Assembly (NCBI GenBank): GCA_022560025.1
Contig: JAFISE010000079.1
Span: 1-38,506 of the forward strand
Direction: 5' to 3'
From: Stagonosporopsis chrysanthemi
Taxonomy: Eukaryota > Ascomycota > Dothideomycetes > Pleosporales > Didymellaceae
DNA length: 38,506 nt
Shown here: positions 11,193 through 22,947 of the stretch, piece by piece
How the letters are laid out: every line of letters starts with the position of its first letter
Position numbering within the stretch: the stretch's first letter is position 1
Position numbers and translations under genes: made by a program
The notes under the pieces: generated by a model
What the model was told of the DNA's origin: nothing
What the model saw: only the letters and a program-made list of their open reading frames with translations
The model's database searches: none

Positions 11193-12650
11193 AGTAAGCT
11201 TAAAGAACTAGGCTTGTTCTTATAGTATTAGTATACTTTAAAGATAATAAAAAGTAGAATAGCCTATTTTTTTATATAAATACTCTGTGTAACTATAGTC
11301 TACTCTTAGTTGCCTTACTAGACTGTCTTTAGCTTTCCTTGTCTCTTTAAAGATATAACAAGTACTTCTAAAAAGACCTAGCTTATTATAAAGCTTGTTT
11401 TATTAAAGTTATAGGTATTATTATCTTAGATGCTATACTTAGTTTTAATATTAGCTACTAGGCTAAGCTAGCCCTATATAACTACTAAATCCTTATAGAG
11501 AGCTTACTTATAGTTATATCTATAATTAAACTTTACTTTAAGCTCTAGCTAATACTTTATAAATATACTAGGCTAGTTTATGCTAATAAAGCCTAGATTG
11601 CGCTTAGCGCGCAGAGAATTAGCTATAGCAGCTATATTTACTAGCTAGAAGCTAAGTCTTTGTATATCTAGCTTAAGTATTTACTTAATAATTATTCTCT
11701 TTTTATTATTATCTAACCTTTGTAAGTTAAGCATAGTATTGCCTTGTAAAGGTTGTCTAGTATATTAATAGCTTAGCGTGCTTTAAGGCACTTTATAGAT
11801 AGCTACAGCATATTACTAAGAGAGACTTACGTCTTGTTTAAGAGCTTAAAGCACAAGCTGTACCTAAGCTTCTTAAAACGCGTTAATAATAGGTTGTTAT
11901 TAAGATATTAGTATAGAAAGAGTACTTTAGTAGAGGTTTAGTAAAAGTAGCTTACTTACCTATTAGCTTGCTTACTTATAGAGTACGTTACTATTTTTTT
12001 ATATATTAGTCTTAGTAAAGTTATTAAATACCTATTAAAGCTAGAAAAAGCCTATATTATTATTAGTCTAGCTAGTAGGTAAAAAGAAAATAAGTATATT
12101 ATATACCTCTAGCTATACTTTCTCTGCCTAGCTTAATTATAGAGTATAATTAGTAGACTTGTAAAAAAAGCTTAGTAGTAGTACTATCTTATTACTATAC
12201 ATACAGGCTAGTAGTATAATCTAGATATAATTACTATCTTAAAGTAATACCTTAACTTCTTTCTTCTTTTATATTTACTTACTAAATATATATTTAGTTC
12301 TAGTAAGAATTTTAATTATAAAGCTCTTTTTATCTATAGTATATATATAGTAGCTATTAATCTTATATTTAGTAAGATTATATAATAGTAAGTTAAAGTA
12401 AAGCGTACACTTTGTATTTAAATTAGTATTGTAGTAATTAGTATCTATACTTATTAAGTATTAAGAGATAAGATAGGTAGAGTAGTTATTAATAAACTAA
12501 GTAACTTAGCACTTGCTTATATGTTTCTTAGCTACAGATAATACAAAATTCTGTATTATCTCTCTTGTAAGTAGTATATAAAAAGTAGTAAGCTCCTTTA
12601 TATATACTATAAGCTCCTCCTTTTATTAGGGGGTAAGCTTCTGTTGTGCA
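11193..12650. other. RIP-decayed DNA with an unidentified collapsed coding frame
   Basis: The right flank of the copia insertion. Between about 11,790 and 12,640 a plus-strand frame reads protein-like tracts (HFIDSYSILLRETYVLFKSL, then KHKLYLSFLKRVNNRLLLRY) interrupted by TAG/TAA where glutamine codons would fit. Farther on it gives LALAYMFLSY. This looks like one more mutated gene or transposon gene, but I cannot name the family. The decayed composition stops near 12,650, next to the inverted pair GGGGTAAG (12,630-12,637) and CTTACCCC (12,677-12,684). Confidence 0.45.
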
Positions 12651-13387
12651 ATAATCTTCCCCTAATGCAGGCGCGTCTTACCCCTCTACGTACGCGTTAA
12701 CGTTGACTGTACAACACTATGCTTTTCTGCTATTTTAGACTACAGGATATTATCTTTAGATGCAAAAGTATTACAATCTAAGAGGGCTTCTTATAAACCT
12801 ATCGCGTTGTGTTGTTGTGGATGTGTGAGGATAGGGGTGTTTTGGTGGTTCAGCGCATCACGCGAATCCGCGCATCACGCGCACGGACACGGTATTCTGC
12901 CCTGGTAGCGCAGCGTGGAGCTCCTTGGAATGTGTAATAACTAAAAATCTATATTGATGTGCATGAATGTCTGGTTTTGCAGTTGACGGTGTGCTTGGTA
13001 CGCTGGATTCTTGGGGTTTTACAACGAGTGTAAGGCGAGAATCAGATTAATTACATTGTTCTGGGTATGCGGTATGCATGTCAGATCCTGTAGGACGGAG
13101 ACTATGTCGCTGATTCGAGGTTGGTCACAATACCTCTGGCGGATGTTTCTAGAGACAGTTGCATATTTTATCTGGGGGAAAAGTGCATGTGAGATCTTGG
13201 TCTGGGCTAGCTGCCTCCCGATATCAATCGCCGGGCTGATGTAAGATTAAGCAACTTTGGAACTATGTATGATCTCAAGCTAGTAGCAACCCGTTGGCTC
13301 GTGATCCTCAGATTAAGGTTGCACTGATGATTTATTTGCCACCCATCCAAGCGGACTCCACCTGAGACTCTATAGTAGCAACATCTG
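12651..13387. other. Boundary region between repeat block and genes, no gene seen
   Basis: Composition changes to ordinary within about 100 bp. No convincing reading frame: a 77-codon plus frame at 13,011-13,244 has no homology signal or gene-like context. The right part is the 3' flank of the minus-strand CorA-like gene. Confidence 0.6.
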
Positions 13388-16300
13388 TTATACTACACTG
13401 CTAGTACTTTCTTCTTCCTTCTCCTGTTTTTTATACTCTTTGATCTGCTCATTCATTGCATCTGAGTAGGAGAATGCCATGAAGCGATCATACTTGTATG
13501 TCCAAATCTGCAACCGATCTTTGATCGGCTTTAGGTATCCGCCTGGCCACCGTTCTTTGGCGTAAGCTGCGATCGGCACTGTCGCTTTACCGATACTATG
13601 GAAGAAAACATATTTTATACCTTGCCAGAGAGATGGAACTATCTTTCGGTATGTCTTGGCCATCTTCGATATCCCTGGCTTTGCGGCCTTTGCATTGAAC
13701 AAAGCAAAAAGTGTCACACCAAGAGAACCCAAGGACAAGAAGATCAGATTCATCAGCAAAGAATGACTTGGAGGGCCACCCATGCTCAAAAGTCCGGTGG
13801 CAAATCCAAGAGGGAGGAACACAACAGTGACGTATGTGAATAAGTTGATGTTTTGAGATCCGCGGAAATCAAGGTCACTCTGCATTCGTGCCAACTGATC
13901 CGGCAACGAATCCCTGAAAGTCCGGACCTCGGTTCTCAGGCTTTTGACTCTGCTGATCTGTCTCGAGTTCAAACTTCTCAGCCTTTGGGCTGTTGCATCA
14001 TACTTCCGCATATCGCGGCTAGTCCATCGTGGTTCCCGACCTTGTCGATCATCTTCACGTTTTGTCCATTCCTGAATTTTTGTTATGTTGTCTTCAAGGT
14101 TTTTCACAAGAACAGTAAGGATGGGAATGCCCATTCGCCATCTCTTCGTTAAATAGTCGTAGTTGTCCTCCTGGCCCAGCTTGTGAAGCCACTGTGCTTC
14201 GTGGACCATCCGTTCGAATAGAACGTAACTGTTAGTCCTTGTATCACGTTTCATTCCTTTCCCAGGCTTAAGAAGGTTTTTTTTGACTTCTTCGAATATG
14301 TTAGATGTGCTTTCCAGGAGGTTCTCAAGCACCTCGTTGAACATCAGCAGTTCTAAGATTCTTCGCTGCTGCCAATGTTTGACATGGGTAGTGGCAGCTT
14401 GATCGGACCTTGGAGACGATTCTTTTTTATTCCAAAGTCCAAGCGTGCTTCTGATGCCATGCTTGATCCCCGGATGGAGGCGCTCCCGCATATCCTTGGT
14501 GGTTTTCTCGTGAACTGCATTCTCTAAGAAGTAGCATGTCCAGAATCGATCAGAGAAATCGCCCGAAAAACGAAAACTCCTTGTTTTATGTCTGATGACG
14601 CGAGTCTTGGTGCTGTCGTCCAACTTCCATAGGAAATTTTCACAAGAATTTGAAATGGTAAAGAACGTGAGATGTAACTCGGTCTCCCACTCGTTTGAAG
14701 CCACGTTAGGATAGTCCAGGAAAAAGCTCTCTGATTTCTTATGTCGTACAAGGAATGATCGAAGACAGCCCTGCTCAGTCCAAGAGCAGCCTTCATAAAT
14801 GTTCTTCACATTTTCTCTCGTTGGTTCTGAAACCCAGAATATCCTCTTCTTTGAGTCCCACACCGTTCTTGGCGTAACTTCGATGGTCTCCAAATGATAT
14901 TGCGTATCGTCGTCAAGCTTCACGTTGGATAGCTCCGCGCCTTCACTGTTTCTGGGTATATCGATCACCAGGCAATATCCGTTAGCTTGGAACTCGGATG
15001 TTAGGAACATTTCGAATGGATTCTTCTCCTTTTTCAGGAGCATGTCGAATGGATCGTTCTCCGTTTCTCCCGACACTTCTTCCGAGTTTAACCCAGGTGA
15101 CCCAAATCTGAGGAAGGAGGGCTCAGGCAGGAGCCAATCATCTGAAAGTACAAAGCGACCTTTTGATGTATTTGGACCGCTTAGATTCACGAAGGCTGCA
15201 TGCTTCGCAATCTGTTGTCCGGTCTTCGAGGCATCCTTGAATGCCTCCGTTGAGCTACGATCTGACCAAGAGCTCTCCACTGGTCGTTCTAATCTTGTGC
15301 TTATGTAACCGGCAGTATCGAAATTCCAGAGAATGTTCGCGATTTCAAAGGTCGTGAACCAGTAGTCATCCCGCTCTCGCTCGTCCTGGTATATTGCTGG
15401 CGCGTGCATCAATTCGAATAAACCAGGGAAGAGACCATTGTACCAAGTGGGCTTGACTAGCACATTGCTCATCTCGGAGATCACAGCTTCTGTAGACTGA
15501 CCGTTGACATTCTTTCCCTTACATGCAAGTACGAGTACTATGGTGTACCAAAGGGGCTTGTTCCACTCCAGGGATTGATATTCATCGTGATAAGCCTGGC
15601 TATCCAAAAGTTTGGTCCATCGTTGGTCGGCATATCTCCAGGGGTCAAACGCTTTCCTGTTTTTACCACTGTCTTTAGACTTGCTGCCAGGTATGGTGTC
15701 GGCGTCTCTCCAGGGACCGACCTGTTTTTTGTTTCGAGCACTGTCTTTGATTTTGCTGCCAAGCCCAGTGTCGACAAAGAAAGCCATGTTCGCTGCAGTA
15801 AATAGAAAGGTATCTTTGGAATAGAAGAGATATCTAGTCTCATCTGTCCATCTGCTGGTTGCCAGCGTACGCTGTTTTGATATCGGGTGTTCCGTAGTAA
15901 AGCGCTTCAGAATTTTCTCTTGCATCTCCCCGTCTTTATAATGTCGCATATACAATGGTGGTTCTGACGAGGCTTCCGTATTGATACAGTCAATTGCCAA
16001 GCTAATCATGACGTGGTCCGTCAAACGGTACTTAGGTCCTTGCGGGTCCTCATCTTCCAAAGAAGAGAGCGTAGGGAAGGCGTAAGTGCCACGTCCGTTG
16101 AGCTGATGAAGTGAATCCAGCCAGGAGAGTGCTCTAGTTTGGAGCTTCTTCTGGATATCTTCGTTCTCGAAATTTCTGAAGTAGAGCGCTCCCATCAGTT
16201 GCTTGTAGTGTAATATCTTGAGCAGCTGTAGAGGTGAGTCGATCAAGGCTGCTGGTGACAGATAGGATATATCGTTGATAGGGCATCCAGTAGGCCAGTA

Positions 16301-18052
16301 ATGAGGAGCGAATGTGCCATTCCCAGATTCTGTAGCATCGGAGCCTTCGATATTGATAGGAATTGCTTGTGAAAGGACCCACAAGACGTGGCCACCAAGG
16401 ACCTTGCGGATACGCTCCTGCATTCGGCAGAGATATTGCTCGACATTTTTCTTGGCTGAGCCAAGATTTTCCTGTTCGGAAGATGGTTTCGTGGCCTCTC
16501 GGCTGTCTTTCTTTTTTGCTTGATTGATCTGTGTCTTTGGATCTGTATTGCGAAAGATATACTGCCATAGAAGGTCATGCTCCTCCGATTTTAAATACGA
16601 TGCGACAGAGCATAAGAATTGAAACGCAGATCTATTCAACCATTAGCAAAGTCACTCTGTGTGCACACAGTGAACTCACAAGCTCGCTCTAGACGATACT
16701 CGATGGCCGGAGATATCTCCACATGTGAGCGCGATCACGGTAGCAATCTTTTCGTCTGAAGAAGCAGCAACCACCTGGCGCTCTACAACCGGGATAGAGC
16801 AAACGGAGAGTATGTGTTCCAGGTTTCGCCGAAAGGCAAAATCCAGATGGGGGCTCTTTGCAAAACTAAGTCTGCAAAATGAAGAATCCACTATGAACGT
16901 GCGATTCATTTGGTCAATGGCTTCGTTCACTTCATACTTACATGTCGCTACAAACATCGCGCTCCTTTTTTTAGACTTGGGGTCGTCGGGAGCCTCTGTC
17001 CAGTCCAACGTGTCATGATATAACAGCTTCAATGTGTATGCCACAATTACCTCAAGTTCGGTCTCCCCGTCATCAAAGGTCACATTGATGTTGTTGCTAT
17101 TTATGATCTCAGCTGGACGATCGCCGATGAAAGGCGAAACAACAAGCGCAGCAGCCACCGGAGTTTTGGCAGCGCCACTAACAGCGGGCCTGGTATGATC
17201 TAGATTGCTCGTAGGTTTCTTAGGTAGGTTGTGTTTGATGACAAGGTGGGTTTTTGCTAGGATCTTGTCGTCATACGCCGAATCATCGTAGTCTGCATCG
17301 AATTCGTGATCATAGTCGAAATCAAGACCTCGTATGCAGATACTAGGAGCAAGAGTCATGTAATACAAGTCAATGGTATCATGAGGGATACCATCGTTGG
17401 TTTCCGAGCGGATTAGGTATTTCTGGATGACTGTATCTCCATGACAAAAGTACTGGATGGATAAGGGAGGTTTTCTGTATCTCGTTTCCTTGCTCGAACT
17501 CTTCGTATCTCTCGACTCGCTTGGGGGGGAATCCTGCTCAGTCTTCATATCACCTTGCGACTGCTTTGATGAAGTCTCCCCTTCTGACTCTTTCTCGTCT
17601 TTGTCGAGCTGTTTAGATGTCGCCGGCGGCTTCTTCTGGAAATTGTAGCGTGGCCAGCGATCATACATGAAGCCCAAGGAGGGTTTTTCGAGATCCTTGG
17701 TCCAATCTACCAGGTTGAGTCGGAGTCCATGATCGCGCTCTTTCGATGCTTGCATGAGCTTTTCCATCCGCGGTTGGACAAGGTATGGTTCTGGGTATTG
17801 CGAATCGACACAGAGGAAACCTGATGATCCAAAGCCCATGTAACGAGATATTTGCATGATATGGCCATACTCGTTGACGCTTGCTGTGAGTCCGCTATCC
17901 CCAAACGATGCATATGCATGCGGATGATCCGATTGCTTTCCGCCAGCTTCTGGCGCTTGAATGAAGACATCATCTTCCCAACTTTCGGGTTTCCATAGAA
18001 ACCTTTCCGGGGGATTTACAGCAGGTTCGGTAGGTTCAGGTTGGCTGGACAT
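13388..18052 (-). CDS. Large CorA-like membrane protein, two exons
   Basis: Spliced CDS is complement(13388..16631, 16680..18052), 1,538 aa. The 48-nt intron (16,632-16,679) has a strong donor GTGAGT, a GCTAAT branch site and acceptor ATAG; splicing removes the stop that would end the first exon at SRASL and joins it in frame to SAFQFLCSV. The N-terminal part (1-310) starts MSSQPEPTEP and has a charged Lys/Glu/Ser-rich linker at about 150-195. The C-terminus has a helical stretch (RLRSLNSRQISRVKSLRTEV) and two hydrophobic helices, INLFTYVTVVFLPLGFATGL (about 1,387-1,407) and LLMNLIFLSLGSLGVTLFAL (about 1,417-1,437), then a basic tail. This is the CorA/Mg-transporter-like fold common at the end of large fungal proteins. 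The usual GMN selectivity motif is absent (SMGGPPS instead), so cation transport is doubtful. Function unknown; likely membrane signalling or scaffold. Confidence 0.85.
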
Positions 18053-19100
18053 ATTGGGTGCACAGATATAGCTTGAAGAGACAAGGACTTGTACTGATGA
18101 TTACGGTCGGACGAACGAAGTCGAAGCGTCGAAGCTGCAGATAGATGCGAGGTGAACTGGATGAGTGAGATCGTAACGAGGAAATGACAATCAATATTTA
18201 TACCCAACAGCATAGCGCGCCGCATGGCTGGATGGCGTGGTGAAGTAAAAAAGTACCAATTAATTCTTGACTCGGCTTCCTGATAGGCCATGACTACGCA
18301 CAGAAAGTGAGTGCCACCAACATGGCAGAAAGCAAAAGCTCAGCTTGGGAACGCGAATCCGAAAGGATTGAAGGAATCGATGGTTGGAGTTGCAGTATCG
18401 TGCATTCGGAAGTCCACAGCCGATGCAGGTCAGCAGCTGTGCTCCCTTGACATATTGCGTTCGTTCCCGATCAGGACGTCGAAGGATCGACCTACTGCCG
18501 TTCTACCCGCCGTGGCTGCTGCAATATCTCGGGCACAACGATCGCACTTTGTGTGTCTTGCCAATGTATGCGTGGTATCCGGGCTAGCTACTGGATGCAG
18601 TATTTGGTCTTTGAATTTCGAGCAGCAGATCTTTCTTGAGAGGTGGGGAGCTCGAAGCAGAACCAGGGGTGACTTAGTGATGAACGCAGCCTTGCGGCAT
18701 TTTGAAAAAGCAAAGATCGTGCTGCCACACCATCCGCACGTCGATTCGGTCCGGCCCGTGCCTACAAGGGGGAAGCATGAATGGGCTGAAACACAGATGT
18801 TAGTGTAGATCCAGATATCTCTGTGGGGCACCTCGTATCTCCAGTTCGCTCATGCCCCTTTCCCTGTACACCATGTTTAGGACGCGGAGTGCAAAATTAT
18901 GGACTTTGTATCTCAGCTTCATCTGCATCGGGTAAGTTGATAACGCAGGACATGCCGCTGGAAACTGCACGGGCTGCGAAGTACATTGTCGGGACCGGCT
19001 GCAGTGGATAGATCTTCAAGCCTTCAGGCGAAGCTGGCCATGACTCTGCGCTGCTCCTCCCTCCACCAACTCTTCCCCGCTGGAACCGCGCCCGTCTGCC
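18053..19100. other. Divergent intergenic region
   Basis: Lies between the CorA-like gene (reading left) and the methylenetetrahydrofolate reductase exon (reading right), so it should hold both promoters. Overlapping frames of 133-165 codons on both strands at 18.3-18.8 kb are not supported by any family resemblance. The minus one contains CGWCG and KCDRC pairs, which could be chance. Confidence 0.5.
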
Positions 19101-19188
19101 ATGGAGAAGATCACGGATAAGATCGCCGCACTGCCCGATGGCGCAAACTACTTCTCGCTCGAGTTCTTCCCGCCCAAAGACGGCCATG
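19101..19188 (+). pseudogene. Orphan first exon of methylenetetrahydrofolate reductase
   Basis: ATG 19,101 opens MEKITDKIAALPDGANYFSL followed by EFFPPK, the N-terminus of methylenetetrahydrofolate reductase (reduces 5,10-methylene- to 5-methyl-tetrahydrofolate for methionine synthesis; cytosolic). The family continues EFFPPKT. Here the text is CCCAAAGACGGCCATG: as written it gives K-D-G-H, while one A fewer in the AAA at 19,176-19,178 gives K-T-A-M, ending at a donor GTACGC (19,189). So there is probably a 1-base insertion. No later exon was found: nothing in the next 2 kb resembles the GF.NL..RL.RM segment or the barrel. It is either a duplicated 5' fragment or the broken edge of a rearranged gene. 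Which of the two yeast paralogues (MET12/MET13) it resembles cannot be told. Confidence 0.7.
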
Positions 19189-19190
19189 GT

Positions 19191-21313
19191 ACGCCCGCCC
19201 CCCCTCCGCCAAGCTGAGGTAGGTAAAGCTACGCGCTCTGCATACGTTCTGCTAGCGAGATGATGATTTCTCGATTGCGAGTCTCTTATGCTCATGAGGT
19301 CCTTACTAAAGAAGGAAATTCCGAGAGTCACGTGCAGTCTTCCAGTCTTCATCACCAATTAGACGACTTGTTGAGGCTGCGCCGCAAGATTAATGCAAAA
19401 TTGAAACTAATGAGATCTGGCGACAGATAACGTGACTCCTATACTTTCTGTAATCATGATACAATACAACATAAACAAGCCAGGAAAACTGGACATCTGA
19501 AGCATTGTGTGAGGTATAGCGGCACGAAGGATCGTGCCATATGCGAGAACATATTGACTTGCGTAGGCTTATAGACGTGTTTATTGCAAGCCAGGAGTCT
19601 GAATATGCATGTATGAAATGCAACACATTCTCAATACTTCTCGTACATTTTGGAAGGTAATGGCCCATGTTCTGAATCCGTGTTGTGATGTAAAAAGCTT
19701 CTCGCTGCCGCCATGCTTTCAGGCCTGAGCTGTCACGCAAGAGCACACAAGGATTGGAATGGCTGGAACAATCGTAGATAAGATGCAGACGATCTCAACG
19801 TCGTAGACGGTATCGTTGGAAACGAGAAAAAGATTGTCTTGCAAGCCGTGTCTGCAAGGCGAAGAGTGTACCGCATCCTGGAGCTTCTGAGCAGCCTATT
19901 GGCACAATGCAGTGTGTTTAGGTGGAAATCAACAAATAAAAAACAGCCTACAAGCAAGTAATTAATACTAGCTTATAGAAAATTTAAGCGTTTTTTTTAC
20001 TTTCTGAATTCTTAACTTGCAGCTACTAGTCCGTTCATTAGCTGTGATCCTGCTGTTCCGTTCCTTGTTCAGCCGTTTTTAATCCTGTGAAGTCCTTCAA
20101 AAGTGCCAAGTGGCTGCTCAGAAGCTCCAGGATGCGGTACGTGGGTAGAGACGTCAAGCGAAGACGACAGGTTTGAGGAAAGGCAGCACTGCAGCAACAC
20201 GGCTTCAATACAGGACTGCGGCGGTATGGGCTCATTGGGGCCGGCATGCTTGTCGACGCATGCTGCATGTAGGATCGCTTAAGTGGTTGTGGACCAGGCT
20301 GAAGGCCATTGCTGCACACTGAGTTACTGAGTGTGGGCTCGAGATCGGTGGAGGAGGTCCCAGAAGCGTTGAGCAGAGTGCTAGAGGTGACCAGCAATCG
20401 ATGGCGGCTTCATGTTGTTTTGTGAGGTCATGAAATCCGCCCAGAGTGGCAGCGACTGCTGAGCGCACTCCAGGAGGCAGAAACTACACATGCTGGTGAT
20501 CGCATCCATGTTAGCCTTCGGAACCTGCCATTTGGACTCCACTACGACGGAAATTGACAGCCTTGACGCTTTGCAACAGAGATGTGCGTAAGGTCGCCAC
20601 AGGGTTGCGATAGATTTCGAGCTGCGCGGTCAGTGGTGGAGGATCTACGACCAGGATACCAACGCTGCGCAGCTAGACCAGGTGTAGCCACAATAAACAT
20701 GGCGACTGGCTCGATTCATCGTGTTGCGTCTTGAACAAGGCTGAGCATGTGGCCTGCTGCAAAGCTCAGTAAGGTTTTGGTATTGAGGGTACTGTACGAA
20801 TTATACGGATACGCGTTATACGTGCGGTAGATACGCACTCAGCAGCCAGACTACTCAACAGCAGTACCGCGGAGTGAGAACCAACGCTTTTGAATTACAA
20901 AGCTCAAATGGTGAGGTCGCTGTCACTGATGAGCGAGTAGAGGATTACTGTGCAAGCCGCGTGCACAGGGCGTGGCGCAGTCATTCGACACGCAGATGCC
21001 GAACGCTTCGCGTAGCATCCTCGTACCAAGGTGGAGATCTCATTTAAGACCTGTGTCGCATTCTCTGTGCTGCAACTTTCTCTTGTACTCTCTTCAACAC
21101 AGCTTTCCAATTCCAGCGACACCATACTCGAGAAATAGCTACATATTGTTGTAGAGCAGCGAAAGGAGCACCTTACCAAACCCGGAACCGAGCACCGCCC
21201 AGCTTCGCCGCGCCGCTGCCGCCACGATTAGGAACCCGTCGGATTGCGACTGAACGCCCACACACCTTCACAACACTCGTCGCCGTCGTTGTCGCCGGTA
21301 CATACACATCAGA
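19191..21313. other. 2.1-kb stretch without a supported gene
   Basis: Several frames of 60-120 codons on both strands, none with recognisable domains. A minus frame at 20,038-20,397 with its overlapping neighbour at 20,232-20,468 could be debris of an old gene. A small AT-rich island at about 19,930-20,030 resembles the decayed repeat DNA of the left block. The last 150 bp should be the promoter and 5' UTR of the CYSTM gene. Confidence 0.5.
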
Positions 21314-21824
21314 ATGGATCCCAACAAGCAATACGTAAGTGCACACCCTCTCAACACCCACGAGAGAGACTGCGCGCTCGACCGCGCCTCTCCGCCTCCT
21401 GCGCCACACGTCTCCGCATCCATCAGCACGACTTGCGCCACGCCAGCAGTTCACTGACTCAAAGCAGGGCGCGCCTCCGCAGTATCCCCAATCGCCGCCC
21501 CCGATCCACCAGGATGCTGGCCCTTACAACCAGCAGGGCATGCAGCCATACCAGCAGGGCCCGCCCAGCAGCAATGACTACTACGGCTCGCCCAACCCAT
21601 ACCAGCAAGGGCCCGGCTATGGGCCGCCACAGGGCCAGTATGGGCCTCCTGGAGGAGGACAGTATGGACAGCCGCAGCAGCAGATGTACTATCAACAGGG
21701 CCCTCCGCCGCCAGGAGGCTACTACCAGGACGACAGGAGACAAGGAGGGAGCGCCGGCGGTGGCCTGTTCGCCGGTCTCTGCGCCGGTCTAGCATGCTGC
21801 TGCTGCCTGGACTGCCTGTTTTAA
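21314..21824 (+). CDS. CYSTM-domain (cysteine-rich transmembrane module) protein
   Basis: Spliced CDS is 21314..21334 plus 21468..21824, 125 aa. The tiny first exon (MDPNKQY) ends at a perfect donor GTAAGT; the 133-nt intron ends CTGACTCAAAGCAG. The second exon encodes a Pro/Gln/Gly/Tyr-rich stretch (about 8-98, repeats such as YQQGP and PPQGQYGPP) followed by GGLFAGLCAGLACCCCLDCLF at the very C-terminus. A short hydrophobic run with a CCCC cluster at the end of a P/Q/G-rich protein is the hallmark of CYSTM proteins, small tail-anchored proteins linked to stress tolerance and metal or redox handling in eukaryotes. The cysteines may be palmitoylated. The specific role here is unknown. Acceptor choice is supported by frame and branch site; an alternative CAG at 21,449 leads into the same exon with extra residues. 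Confidence 0.88.
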
Positions 21825-22947
21825 ACGTCGAAGGTACTGCGAGAGAGACGAAGATGGGGATGAGCGCACTGTGCGAGGGCATGGCTGCGCTGAAGCACTA
21901 CATACTTGATACTTCGCGCCTGCTGGACGGGTTAATCACTAATCCTGACGGGCGGAAGCGGTGTAGAAGAGACTGACTGTCCTAATTTCCAGGTTTCCTT
22001 TGTCTGCGTCAGATATCTTTTCATCTATGGATCTAGCAATGTATTGGAGTCGACGATGCTGCTTATCGCAACACGACACAAGTGACATACATTTCATCTT
22101 GCTGCTATCGAGCCATTGACCCATTGACCCATGACCGATGAACCTTCGTCTCCAACGTCACTATGCACCGCCTGTTCCAGCATTCATAATTCTGCCCCGC
22201 ACCTCCACATCCAACCTCTTCTTCAGCATCTTTCTTTCATTGATTAATATAGCTGACGCAGCTCCTTCGATGGCCGTGAGCCCCTTACCAGCCTCGTGAC
22301 ATCGCCGTCCCTGTCAATCACGCATATCAATGCCTAAATCGTAAGACACGCCCCACAGTCGGGAGGAACAGCGCCCCAGCCGCACGGGCTCCACTTTGAA
22401 TCTTCTCCGCTCCATGACGTTCCGCAGTCAACAATACACGAATTGAACTGACGATTGACACGCGTTGCGATCCACTGACGTGCGTTTCTATTCCTAGAAG
22501 TGTGTAATCTACAAGCATTGAAGTATAAAGCTAGAGTGGGAGCTCACAAGGCAAACAGTACTATCAAACGAACAACCCGCCACCACGAACACCCACTCCA
22601 TCTACGATATCTCTTCAGCCTCACAGTCATCAACACGTCGCCTGTGTTACGGGCAATTAAAGTTTGCTGAACCGGACTCCTTTTGACCTAGAACCCTCCC
22701 GAGAACGTAGGGCTTACTAGGTTTTCTTTGTCCTACGGCGCACCCACATCTGCATTCGGAGACACCGTCGGAACTTCCGATCGCAACCGTACTTTAAGCT
22801 GCAGGGGAGCGGAACTTGAGCTCGAAATAGATCAAGCTTGCGAAGACATAAACCATACGGTTTCCCAGACGACCTTGAAGCATCAACGCAAAGTCGCAAA
22901 CCACCACCACCACACATCAATCACCCATCATCAATTTCATCGACAAC
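21825..22947. other. 1.1-kb intergenic region
   Basis: No gene supported. The right end is the likely promoter and leader of the first CFEM-type gene: a CA-rich, pyrimidine-poor leader (CCACCACCACCACACATCAA near 22,901) runs into a good start context (ACAACATGAAG). Confidence 0.5.

Noticed and set aside
1..12650. AT-rich block considered as mitochondrial DNA or a centromere
   Set aside because: Nuclear transposon remnants with directional C-to-T decay explain the composition; no mitochondrial genes or tRNAs seen.
13011..13244. 77-codon plus frame at the compartment border
   Set aside because: No homology, no start context, and lies in the 3' flank of the CorA-like gene.
18311..18831. Overlapping frames of 165 codons (plus) and 133 codons (minus)
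   Set aside because: They overlap on opposite strands, have no domain or signal sequence, and the CxxC pairs in the minus frame have no clear zinc-ribbon spacing.
20038..20468. Two overlapping minus-strand frames of 119 and 78 codons
   Set aside because: Short, in different frames, no convincing splice joining them, no family recognised; at most gene debris.
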